Source of the DNA: Anianibacter sp965662745
GTDB lineage: Bacteria > Pseudomonadota > Alphaproteobacteria > Rhodobacterales > Rhodobacteraceae
Length of the DNA: 64,000 nt
Direction of reading: 5' to 3'
Assembly (NCBI GenBank): GCA_965662745.1
Contig: CBFIJK010000001.1
Location: 120,474 to 184,473 of the forward strand
A program made the position numbers and the translations under genes. Shown one piece after another: positions 1 to 7,334 of the stretch (position 1 is the first letter of the stretch; each line of letters starts with the position of its first letter). The notes beneath the pieces are model-generated. The model was given only the letters and a program-made list of their open reading frames with translations, was not told the origin of the DNA and searched no databases.

Positions 1-402
1 CCGGTGATCCTGTACAACGTCTGGGTCCTGATCGTCGTCTGCACCGTGATCGTTGGAATGTCTCGGACGGATTTCTTCGGCATTCCGCTGGCTGAAGGAT
101 CAAGCCTGCCCGACATCGTCTTCTACATCCTCGGTGCAGCCATCGGCGCGGGCGGCGGCGCGCTTCAGGCAGCGTCGCGTTCGATGATGGTGCGCCACAC
201 CGACCCGAAGCGCCCGACAGAGGCGTTCGGGCTTTATGCACTGTCGGGCAAGGCGACCGCGTTTCTCGCGCCCGCTTTGATCGGCATCACCACCCTTGCG
301 ACCGAAAGCGCGCGGATCGGCCTGTCACCGGTGATCGCGCTGTTTATCATCGCGCTCATTCTGCTACGCTGGGTCCAGCCGAATGGAGAGCAGCGCCCAT
401 GA
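1..402 (+). CDS. UMF1-family MFS transporter, C-terminal part (gene starts before window)
   Basis: The frame is open from base 1, so the start lies upstream of the window; 133 codons remain. Four hydrophobic stretches are visible (residues of the fragment about 5-20, 38-58, 82-100 and 108-124). The segment EAFGLYALSGKATAFLAP between membrane spans is typical of the UMF1/Atg22-like branch of the major facilitator superfamily, which in bacteria comprises uncharacterised permeases. The stop overlaps the mepA start by 4 bases (ATGA), so the two are probably co-transcribed. The substrate cannot be inferred. Confidence 0.72.
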   Translation, partial: PVILYNVWVLIVVCTVIVGMSRTDFFGIPLAEGSSLPDIVFYILGAAIGAGGGALQAASRSMMVRHTDPKRPTEAFGLYALSGKATAFLAPALIGITTLATESARIGLSPVIALFIIALILLRWVQPNGEQRP

Positions 403-1361
403 TCGCTCGTAAACTTGCCCTTCTGGGCCTGACCTTTGCGCTGACCGCCTGTGGTGGCGGCAGCAGTCCGCGGGGTACGGATGTCGACATCTCGGGCGAT
501 ACCCGCCCGCGTGCGGCCGCTGTCAGCCGGGCTGCAACCGACATCGACACGAGCGCGCTGGCCAAGCAGCTTTTTGGCCGCGTGCCGGGCGCGTCGCCCC
601 AGCGATCGGAAAGCTTTGGCGGCTATGCCAAAGGCTGTCTTGCAGGCGGCGCGCAACTGCCCGAAACCGGGCCGACCTGGCAGGCGATGCGCTTGTCGCG
701 CAACCGCAACTGGGGTCATCCCCAACTTGTCGCCTATCTCGAACGCCTGTCTCAGAAGGCGGCGCAGCAGCCGGGATGGGACGGGCTTTATATCGGGGAT
801 ATGTCGCAGCCGCGTGGCGGGCCTATGCTGACCGGGCATCGCAGTCACCAGATCGGGCTTGATGCCGATATCTGGATGCGGCCCGCGAACAACCTTGGCC
901 TGACGCGCGCGGATCGCGAGAATATCGGCTCGATCTCGATGCAGCGCGCGAACGGTGCCTTCGTGAATGACCAATGGACCCGCGCGCATCACGAGATCCT
1001 CAAGGCTGCCGCACAGGATCCGGCTGTCGCACGCATCTTCGTCTTCGCCGGCGCAAAAGTTCAGATGTGCAACGATGCGACGGGCGACCGGTCCTGGCTG
1101 AACAAGATCCGGCCGTGGTGGGGGCATCATTACCATTTTCACGTCCGTCTGTCCTGCCCGCCCGGCGCGCCCGATTGCACCGACCAGGCCCCGCCGCCGC
1201 CCGGAGACGGTTGCGCCGATGCGCAGGAATGGGTGAACAATATCCTCAATCCTCCACCGCCGTCTCCACCGGATCCCGACGCACCTCCGCCGCAGCCCCG
1301 TCGTGAACTCGCGCTTGCCGATTTGCCTGCTCAATGCACCTCGGTCCTGTCCTCGCAGTAG
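399..1361 (+). CDS. mepA: Penicillin-insensitive murein endopeptidase MepA
   Basis: 320 residues. This is a zinc peptidase that cuts D-alanyl-meso-diaminopimelyl crosslinks in periplasmic murein. The N-terminus is a lipoprotein-like signal with LTAC at 15-18, so it may be membrane-anchored. The family metal and catalytic motif GHRSHQIGLDADIW is at about 146-159, and the second metal motif WWGHHYHFHVRL lies near 245-257. A proline-rich stretch (about 285-304) follows the catalytic domain and is an addition relative to the E. coli enzyme. The ATG overlaps the preceding transporter stop by 4 bases. Confidence 0.9.
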   Translation: MIARKLALLGLTFALTACGGGSSPRGTDVDISGDTRPRAAAVSRAATDIDTSALAKQLFGRVPGASPQRSESFGGYAKGCLAGGAQLPETGPTWQAMRLSRNRNWGHPQLVAYLERLSQKAAQQPGWDGLYIGDMSQPRGGPMLTGHRSHQIGLDADIWMRPANNLGLTRADRENIGSISMQRANGAFVNDQWTRAHHEILKAAAQDPAVARIFVFAGAKVQMCNDATGDRSWLNKIRPWWGHHYHFHVRLSCPPGAPDCTDQAPPPPGDGCADAQEWVNNILNPPPPSPPDPDAPPPQPRRELALADLPAQCTSVLSSQ

Positions 1362-2221
1362 CGGCCGGCGGGTTGGCCGCGTTGTGGTCCACCCCGGTCG
1401 CCGCTGACGCAAGCTTTCTCGGACGCTATATCTGGACCGTAGAGGCCGACGGCTTCGGCGGATTCTCGGGGCTGGAGCTGTCACAAGACGGACAAGGCTT
1501 CACCGCCACGACTGATGACGGGATGATCGCGACCGGAACGCTGACGCGAGACCAAAAAGGCGTGATCTCCGGCGTAGCGCTGAGCCGCTTCGCAAAGCTG
1601 CTGGGGACCGGCGGCGCACCCGTCGGGCGGTTCAAGAACGATGCCGAAGGGATTGCCGAAGCGCCCGATGGCACTCTGTTCGTCTCCTTCGAGGGCGAGC
1701 ACCGAGTGTGGCAATATGATACACCTGAGATGCCTGCCACGCCCCTGCCGATCCCTGCGGCCTTTGCCGAGTTTCAGCGCAATTCCGCGCTCGAGGCGAT
1801 CGCGATCGGACCGAACGGCGCGCTTTATACGTTGCCAGAACGATCCGGCGAATGGACACGGCCCTTTCCGGTCTGGCGGTACGCCGATGGCGCATGGTCC
1901 CAGCCCTTCGATCTGCCGCGTCGTGACAAGCTGCTTCCGGTGGGCGCGGATTTCGGGCCGGATGGCCGGTTCTACCTTCTAGAGCGGGAACTTGTGTCGA
2001 TCTTCGGCTTTCGCATCCGCGTGCGCAGCTTCGCGCTTGGCCCGGACGGTTTCGGCAATGAACGCACCGAATTCACCAGCGCCGTTGCGGCCCATGACAA
2101 CCTTGAAGGCCTGTCCGTCTGGCAGGACGCGGACGGGCGCACGCGCCTGACGATGATCTCGGACGACAATTACAACGCCTTCCAGGTCACGGAATTTGTC
2201 GAATACGTCCTGACGGAATGA
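1334..2221 (+). CDS. Esterase-like activity of phytase family protein (secreted)
   Basis: 295 residues with an N-terminal hydrophobic signal (about 5-25, ending near VAADA). The opening DGFGGFSGLELSQDGQGF and the later FKNDAEGIAEAPDGTLFVSF and NSALEAIAIGPNGALY repeats match the beta-propeller-like Phytase-like domain (PF13449), which was named for weak esterase similarity; its true substrate is generally unknown. It overlaps the mepA 3' end by 28 bases in another frame, so translation is probably coupled, or the true start is slightly further downstream. The role is not deducible beyond an extracytoplasmic propeller protein. Confidence 0.7.
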   Translation: MHLGPVLAVAAGGLAALWSTPVAADASFLGRYIWTVEADGFGGFSGLELSQDGQGFTATTDDGMIATGTLTRDQKGVISGVALSRFAKLLGTGGAPVGRFKNDAEGIAEAPDGTLFVSFEGEHRVWQYDTPEMPATPLPIPAAFAEFQRNSALEAIAIGPNGALYTLPERSGEWTRPFPVWRYADGAWSQPFDLPRRDKLLPVGADFGPDGRFYLLERELVSIFGFRIRVRSFALGPDGFGNERTEFTSAVAAHDNLEGLSVWQDADGRTRLTMISDDNYNAFQVTEFVEYVLTE

Positions 2222-2311
2222 CTTGATCGCCGCGCCGCGCGGGTGTAGGCGGCGCCGTCCCCGGTGATCGGGGCCAAGTCTCCGCTACCTTGTCAAAACG
2301 GAAAAACAGAT

Positions 2312-2953
2312 ATGACTCGTATCCTTCCCGGCGTTCTCGCCATGGCCGCCATTGTCGTGGCCTCGAACATCCTCGTTCAATTCCTGATCCTCGACGGCCT
2401 TCTGACCTGGGGCGCTTTCACCTATCCGCTCGCCTTCCTGGTGACAGACGTGATGAACCGCGTTTATGGGAAAGAGGCGGCGCGCCGGGTGATCTTTGCC
2501 GGTTTCGTGACCGGCATCGCCTGCTCGCTGATTGGCACTCAGATCATGCTGCAGGGCGACGGATTCAGCTATGCCGCCGTTCCGTTGCGTGTTGCCGTGG
2601 CATCCGCCACCGCCTTTCTCATCGCACAGCTTGTGGACGTCGCCGTCTTCGACCGTCTGCGCGGCGGCAAATGGTGGACCGCGCCCTTGGCCTCGACCAT
2701 CGTCGGATCGGCGCTTGATACCGCGATCTTCTTCACGCTGGCGTTTTCCGCATCTGTCACGTTCTTCGGCGCGGCAAGCGATGCACAAATCAACTGGGCG
2801 TGGGATGCGATGCCGTTCCTGACCTTCGGGCCGGAGCTACCGCTTTGGGTGTCTTTGGCGTTTGCCGATTGGCTGGTCAAACTTGCGCTCGCCCTGATCG
2901 CTTTGGCGCCGTTCCGCATCATCGTCTCGCGGCTCACCGCACAGGTTGCGTAA
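2312..2953 (+). CDS. yhhQ: Queuosine precursor transporter (YhhQ/VUT family)
   Basis: 213 residues and about six hydrophobic segments. The segments TYPLAFLVTDVMNRVYGK and LIAQLVDVAVFDRLR match the VUT family (COG1738), whose E. coli member YhhQ imports preQ0/preQ1 for queuosine tRNA modification. I chose the ATG at 2312 over an in-frame GTG at 2264 because the upstream extension is not membrane-protein-like. I looked for a preQ1 riboswitch in the 90 bases upstream and could not support one. Confidence 0.85.
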   Translation: MTRILPGVLAMAAIVVASNILVQFLILDGLLTWGAFTYPLAFLVTDVMNRVYGKEAARRVIFAGFVTGIACSLIGTQIMLQGDGFSYAAVPLRVAVASATAFLIAQLVDVAVFDRLRGGKWWTAPLASTIVGSALDTAIFFTLAFSASVTFFGAASDAQINWAWDAMPFLTFGPELPLWVSLAFADWLVKLALALIALAPFRIIVSRLTAQVA

Positions 2954-2959
2954 AATCTT

Positions 2960-2988
2960 TTGACAAACACAAAATCTGTGCCAACCTC
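2960..2988 (+). promoter_or_regulatory. Candidate sigma-70 promoter for the mini-gene
   Basis: A perfect -35 hexamer TTGACA lies at 2960-2965, just after the yhhQ stop. At a 17-base spacing the -10 position (2983-2988) reads AACCTC, which is a poor match, so the call rests mainly on the -35 box and on the ribosome-binding site, open frame and terminator that follow. Confidence 0.35.
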
Positions 2989-3005
2989 CAAATCATCGGC
3001 AATCA

Positions 3006-3080
3006 ATGAAAGGAGGTGGTCCAGTGTCTAGAGTGGTGTTGGAGAGAGGTGTCGGAACATTCAGGGGGGCCGTCGTCTGA
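3006..3080 (+). CDS. Candidate very short peptide gene (24 codons) in an independent transcript
   Basis: ATG at 3006 opens a 24-codon frame ending in TGA at 3078-3080. An internal in-frame GTG at 3024 sits 7 bases after an exceptionally strong Shine-Dalgarno, AAAGGAGGTGG (3009-3019), so the real product may be the 18-residue peptide starting VSRVVLERGVGTFRG. It is flanked by a TTGACA -35 box and a strong intrinsic terminator, giving a free-standing transcription unit of about 200 bases. It is basic overall, with no signal peptide or membrane segment. The same RNA could act as a regulatory RNA or leader instead. I know of no function. Confidence 0.4.
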   Translation: MKGGGPVSRVVLERGVGTFRGAVV

Positions 3081-3151
3081 GGGCAGTCCCGAGGACAGAA
3101 CATCCCTGATTGGGCTCCAGGCTCTAACTGGCCCCATCTCCGTATGACTCG

Positions 3152-3180
3152 AAGGGCCGTCGACATCCGACGGCCCTTTT
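3152..3180 (+). terminator. Rho-independent terminator of the mini-gene
   Basis: Perfect 11-base stem AAGGGCCGTCG (3152-3162) / CGACGGCCCTT (3168-3178) with a 5-base loop, followed by Ts. It ends 31 bases before arfB, so arfB must be transcribed from its own promoter or by read-through. Confidence 0.85.
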
Positions 3181-3210
3181 CCTTTGCCCGCTGCGCCATA
3201 TGATCAGGCC

Positions 3211-3630
3211 ATGCTGAAAATCACCGACACGATCACCATCGAGGACTGGGAACTGGTCGAACAATTCATCCGCGCGGGCGGTCCCGGCGGGCAGAACGTG
3301 AACAAGGTGTCCTCGGCGGTCGAGCTGCGGTTCGAGGCGGAACGATCCCCCAACCTGCCAGGGCCGGTCAAACGGCGGCTGCAGCGCCTGGCCGGACGGC
3401 GCTGGACAAAGGAGGGCGCGGTCGTTCTTCAGGTGTCCGAAGAACGCAGCCAGGCCCGCAACCGCGAGATCGCGCGAGACCGCATGGCCGAGCTGATCCG
3501 GAAGGCCACCGAGAAGCCCAAGCGCCGAATCCCGACGAGAGTGTCCCAGAACCAGAAGCGCAAGCGGGTGGAGGCGAAGAAAAAGCGCGGCGAGGTAAAG
3601 GCGCTAAGAGGATCCCCCGGGGAGGAGTGA
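3211..3630 (+). CDS. arfB: Alternative ribosome-rescue peptidyl-tRNA hydrolase ArfB
   Basis: 139 residues from the ATG at 3211, very close to the 140 of E. coli ArfB; an in-frame TTG at 3184 would start inside the preceding terminator and is unlikely. The catalytic GGQ loop reads RAGGPGGQNVNK with GGQ at 26-28. The C-terminal third (about 100-135) is the lysine/arginine-rich tail that enters the empty mRNA channel of stalled ribosomes. It hydrolyses peptidyl-tRNA on ribosomes lacking a stop codon, as a backup to trans-translation. Confidence 0.93.
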   Translation: MLKITDTITIEDWELVEQFIRAGGPGGQNVNKVSSAVELRFEAERSPNLPGPVKRRLQRLAGRRWTKEGAVVLQVSEERSQARNREIARDRMAELIRKATEKPKRRIPTRVSQNQKRKRVEAKKKRGEVKALRGSPGEE

Positions 3631-3633
3631 GGA

Positions 3634-4137
3634 TTAGCTATCCTGTCCGACACCGTCGCGCCTGTCCAGCCAGTGCAAAAGTGCAAGGGTTCCGCCCAGC
3701 GCGACAACGGCTGCGGCGAGCCCGAACATCAGCAGCCCCGATACCGTTTCCAGTTCGATCACGATCAGCTTTCGCACCACGGCGAGAATCCCGATGGTCA
3801 AGACGATGCGCACCTGCGCAAAGCCGCGTCGTCCCGACACCATCAGATGCACCGAATGGGCCAGTTCCAGCGCGATGACGGCGCCGAGAAGACGGTCAAA
3901 CAAGCCTTGCAACTCGACATAGGTCACATCGGTCGGCGCGGTCAGGACCAATTGCGCTGTCAGGTCGAGAAAGCTGGCAGTCGCAAGAAGAACCACGACA
4001 AGGATGCCAAGCAAGAGAACGGCGGCGATGCCGACGTTGAACCATCTGTAGCCACGTTCAAGAAGATCGGTCATGCGCTTCAGGTAGGTCAGATGTCGTT
4101 TTCGGCCAATATCGGGGGAAGGCTGCGGTTGGGCCAT
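3634..4137 (-). CDS. PsiE-like phosphate-starvation-inducible membrane protein
   Basis: 167 residues with four hydrophobic segments (about 33-56, 80-98, 105-122, 130-155). GLFDRLLGAVIALELAHSV and QVRIVLTIGILAVVRKLI resemble the PsiE/DUF1469-like family (PF06146) of small four-span inner-membrane proteins whose E. coli member is phosphate-starvation induced but biochemically uncharacterised. An alternative start is Met22 (MTDLLERGYR). It lies 6 bases after the ATP-grasp gene on the same strand and is convergent with arfB. Confidence 0.65.
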   Translation of the reverse strand: MAQPQPSPDIGRKRHLTYLKRMTDLLERGYRWFNVGIAAVLLLGILVVVLLATASFLDLTAQLVLTAPTDVTYVELQGLFDRLLGAVIALELAHSVHLMVSGRRGFAQVRIVLTIGILAVVRKLIVIELETVSGLLMFGLAAAVVALGGTLALLHWLDRRDGVGQDS

Positions 4138-4143
4138 TCCCGT

Positions 4144-5172
4144 CTACCCCTTCCGAATATACCCCCACCGCCGCTGCCATTTCGCCCGACGTTTCGCCAC
4201 CTCGCCCGTGCCAGCCTCTGCCAGCGCTTTGCGCAGAAGGTCGCCTTGCGTCCCCGCCATGACGCCGCGGCCTTCGAAGACCTGGTACGCCTCGAGCGAG
4301 GGATTGGTGTTCGCCTCGACGAAGACCGGCCCGTCCGGCCCCACGGCGACATCCCAGCCGACCAGCGGCAGGACATGGATCAGCCCAGCGGCGCGGCGGG
4401 TCTTGCGCAGCAGTTTGTCCCAATGGGGAATCTCGGCATCCGCGATTCGGGCGCCGGTGCCGGGATGGATGTCGAAGCGCGGGGAATGGACAGAGGGTTC
4501 GCTGAAGGCGGGCGCGATGCGGCCCGTTTCCGTATCCACAAAGGTGAACAGGTTCCCGCGCTGCGGCGTGTCGGCCAGCGCATTCAGGTGCGGCACTTTC
4601 CAGCCAGTGCGCAGGATATGGCACTTGCCGCCCATCCACAGCGTGATGACGCGCACGGTGGCGAGCGTCGGACCAGACAACGCAGTGATGCTGCCATGCT
4701 GGGGCACGAAGCGCTGGAAGAGGTAGCCGGAATGACGGTGATAGCGGTCAAGCTGCTGCCAGACCCGCACGATTGGCACTGTGCGCCCGTCGAGCAGGGT
4801 CAGCGTCTCTGCCTCTGGATCGAAGGCCGTGGCGGCAATCGCATCTTCGGATCGCTGCGCCATGGAGGGCTTGCCGAAGAGGGGGAAGTTGGCGGGGTCG
4901 GTGAAAAGATCACGCAGCTGCTCCAGCCCCTGCAGACGCGGGACACCGATGGGCGCAGGACGGCCGAACACAGCCAGCAAATCCGGAACCTCCAGCCCCG
5001 CACCGCGCATCAGCGCATCGAACAAAAGCTTGTCGCCCACAAGCCCCCGGCGGTTCGACAGCCGGTTGACCCGCAAAGCCAGCCGCGCGGCCCCAAGAGT
5101 GCCGAAAAAGTCTCGCGCGTCCCTGGCGGGGCGGGCATCAAGACCATAGGCCAGCCATTCGGCATAGGTCAT
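4144..5172 (-). CDS. ATP-grasp protein of the sugar-transfer-associated type
   Basis: 342 residues from the ATG at 5172. The pattern DKLLFDALMRGAGLEVP near the N-terminus, SGYLFQRFVPQHG in the middle, and VGWDVAVGPDGPVFVEANTNPSLEAYQ near 270-300 fit the ATPgrasp_ST family (PF14397), which ligates a carboxylate to a nucleophile but has no assigned substrate. The frame stays open upstream to 5295 with no ATG/GTG/TTG and reads through WWHYARTRPWRRG, which looks like real protein, so translation may begin at a CTG at 5295-5293 overlapping the pncB stop (383 residues). The tight spacing suggests one unit with pncB upstream and the PsiE-like gene downstream. Confidence 0.75.
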   Translation of the reverse strand: MTYAEWLAYGLDARPARDARDFFGTLGAARLALRVNRLSNRRGLVGDKLLFDALMRGAGLEVPDLLAVFGRPAPIGVPRLQGLEQLRDLFTDPANFPLFGKPSMAQRSEDAIAATAFDPEAETLTLLDGRTVPIVRVWQQLDRYHRHSGYLFQRFVPQHGSITALSGPTLATVRVITLWMGGKCHILRTGWKVPHLNALADTPQRGNLFTFVDTETGRIAPAFSEPSVHSPRFDIHPGTGARIADAEIPHWDKLLRKTRRAAGLIHVLPLVGWDVAVGPDGPVFVEANTNPSLEAYQVFEGRGVMAGTQGDLLRKALAEAGTGEVAKRRAKWQRRWGYIRKG

Positions 5173-5291
5173 CCCCCGCCGCCATGGCCGGGTGCGCGCG
5201 TAGTGCCACCAGTGCTTGCGGCCTTCCGGCGCTGCCGTTCCCGGCGTCTCGGGCGGCGCGGGGATCGCAGGCCACGGGGCGGGATCGCGGC

Positions 5292-6584
5292 TCAGACCTC
5301 GACCTCCATCGCGGTCTGGCTGCCGACATCAAAGACCCGTTTGTAACGCTCGATTTCCAGCCCGGGACCCATCGCCTTGACGGGGTTATCCGACAGCTTG
5401 ACCGTGGGTCGGCCATTCGCCTCGACCGCCTTGCAGACCAGCGAGAAGGGCGCGAGCCCATCGTCGGGCACCAGCCCGCGAAAATCATTCGTCAGCAGCG
5501 TGCCCCAGCCGAAGGACACCCGCACACGCCCGGCAAACTGAGCGTGCAGTTCCTCGATCTTGCCGACATCCAGCCCGTCCGAGAAGATCACCAGCTTTTC
5601 CGTCGGGTCCTCTCCGCGCTCTTTCCACCAGCGGATCGCGATCTCGGCGCCGGTCGCGGGATCGCCGGAATCGATGCGAATGCCGGTCCATTTTGCCAGC
5701 CAATCGGGCGCGCCTTGCAGGAAGCCGATCGTGCCGTAGGTGTCGGGCAGGATGATCCGCAGGTTGCCGTCATGTTCCTCATGCCAGTCGGCCAGCACCT
5801 TGTAGGGCGCGTTGCGCAATGCCTCATCGGTGTCGGCCAGCGCAGAATAGACCATGGGGAGTTCATGGGCGTTGGTGCCGATCGCCTCGACCTCGCGGTT
5901 CTTCGCGATCAAACAGTTCGAGGTGCCGACGAACGCCTCACCAAGGCCTTCCTGCATCGCCTGAACGCACCAGTCCTGCCACAGAAAGCTGTGCCGTCGC
6001 CGCGTGCCGAAATCGGCGATGCGCAGGTCCTGAAGATCGCGCAGACGTTCGATCTTTTCCCACAGTTTCGTCATCGCGCGGGCGTAGAGCACCTGAAGCT
6101 CGAACCGGCCCATCCGTTCCAACACGGCGCGGGAACGCAGTTCCATCAGCACCGCAAGCGCCGGAATTTCCCACAGCATGACTTCCGGCCATGTGCCTTC
6201 GAAGGTCAGTTCATACTGACCGTCCCTCGTCTCAAGGTGGTAGGGCGGCAGGCGCAGCGCCTCGAACCAATCCATGAACTCGGGCGTGAACATCTGGCGT
6301 TTGCCGTAGAACGTGTTGCCCCGCATCCAGGTCGATTCCCCGCGGCTGAGGGACAGGGACCGGATGTGATCGAGCTGCTCGCGCAATTCGCCTTCGTCGA
6401 TCAACTCGGCCAGCCGGATACCCTTGGACCGGTTGATGAGCGAAAAGGTGACGCGTGTGTCCGGTTTGTTTCGGAACACCGACTGGCACATCAGAAGCTT
6501 GTAGAAATCCGTGTCGATCAGGGATCGCACGATCGGGTCGATCTTCCACTTGTGATTATGAACGCGGGTGGCGATGTCGACCAT
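5292..6584 (-). CDS. pncB: Nicotinate phosphoribosyltransferase
   Basis: 430 residues, against about 400 in E. coli. It converts nicotinate, PRPP and ATP to nicotinate mononucleotide in the Preiss-Handler NAD salvage route. Recognisable elements are DTDFYKLLMCQSVF near the N-terminus, DFGTRRRHSF in the middle, the GTNAHELPMV segment carrying the phosphorylated histidine, and the phosphate-binding IRIDSGDPATGAEIAIRWW. It is followed by the ATP-grasp gene and preceded, 47 bases away on the same strand, by pncA, so both salvage enzymes are probably one operon. Confidence 0.95.
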   Translation of the reverse strand: MVDIATRVHNHKWKIDPIVRSLIDTDFYKLLMCQSVFRNKPDTRVTFSLINRSKGIRLAELIDEGELREQLDHIRSLSLSRGESTWMRGNTFYGKRQMFTPEFMDWFEALRLPPYHLETRDGQYELTFEGTWPEVMLWEIPALAVLMELRSRAVLERMGRFELQVLYARAMTKLWEKIERLRDLQDLRIADFGTRRRHSFLWQDWCVQAMQEGLGEAFVGTSNCLIAKNREVEAIGTNAHELPMVYSALADTDEALRNAPYKVLADWHEEHDGNLRIILPDTYGTIGFLQGAPDWLAKWTGIRIDSGDPATGAEIAIRWWKERGEDPTEKLVIFSDGLDVGKIEELHAQFAGRVRVSFGWGTLLTNDFRGLVPDDGLAPFSLVCKAVEANGRPTVKLSDNPVKAMGPGLEIERYKRVFDVGSQTAMEVEV

Positions 6585-6631
6585 GGAAGGCTCCGTCTCA
6601 GGCTGTTTCGCTTAAACCAAGCCCGCGCAGA

Positions 6632-7237
6632 TCAGTCCAGCGTCACGCCCGCGTCGCGCATCCCCGTCTTCGCCGCATCGAGCGATCCGCCCATGTCGAT
6701 GGCACGGCACAAGTCTTGGCGGACAGTGACGTTGAAGCCCAGCTTCGCGGCATCCACCGCCGAGAAGTTCACGCAGAAATCCGTGGCGAGGCCGACCATC
6801 AAAAGCGTATCGACGCCCCGCGTGCGCAGGTAGCCTTCGAGGCCCGTCGGCGTCTCATGGTCGTTCTCGAAAAACGCTGAATAGCTGTCGATGGCGCGGC
6901 GAAATCCCTTGCGGATGATCAGATCGGCTGGGTTGGTGCGCAGATCGGGGTGGAATTTCGCGCCTTCAGACCCTTGAACGCAATGATCCGGCCAGAGCAC
7001 CTGGGTGCCATAGGGCATCTCGACGGTCTCCATCGGTCCCTTGCCGTCGTGCTGCGACGCGAAGGACGAATGCCCCGCCGGGTGCCAATCCTGCGTGAAG
7101 ACGCGCACGGCGAAGTCGTCCATCAGCGCGTTGATGCCCGGCACGATGTCGTCGCCGCCCGTGACGGCAAGCGCGCCGCCGGGGCAGAAATCGTTCTGGA
7201 CGTCGATGACGATCAGGGCTTCGTTCGCTGGGCGCAT
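6632..7237 (-). CDS. pncA: Nicotinamidase / pyrazinamidase
   Basis: 201 residues from the ATG at 7237, which has GGAG about 7 bases upstream; longer in-frame starts run into the divergent trhO promoter. Isochorismatase-fold amidase giving nicotinate from nicotinamide. The catalytic triad is visible as Asp12 in IVIDVQNDF, Lys in IIRKGF and Cys in ATDFCVNFSA, with the metal site in DWHPAGHSSF. It feeds nicotinate to PncB encoded just downstream. It is divergent from trhO with 97 bases between the starts. Confidence 0.93.
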   Translation of the reverse strand: MRPANEALIVIDVQNDFCPGGALAVTGGDDIVPGINALMDDFAVRVFTQDWHPAGHSSFASQHDGKGPMETVEMPYGTQVLWPDHCVQGSEGAKFHPDLRTNPADLIIRKGFRRAIDSYSAFFENDHETPTGLEGYLRTRGVDTLLMVGLATDFCVNFSAVDAAKLGFNVTVRQDLCRAIDMGGSLDAAKTGMRDAGVTLD

Positions 7238-7334
7238 ATCGGGTCTCCGCATTGGTGTCCGAGGCCTAGGACGCAAGGTACGGCGCGTCAACGACACCTT
7301 GATCCTTTGCCATGGCCTTCGTATCTCCGGCCTC

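Noticed and set aside
2222..2311. Possible preQ1 riboswitch before yhhQ
   Set aside because: A CCCCG-CGGGG hairpin and an A-rich stretch are present, but the conserved preQ1 aptamer core sequences could not be found.
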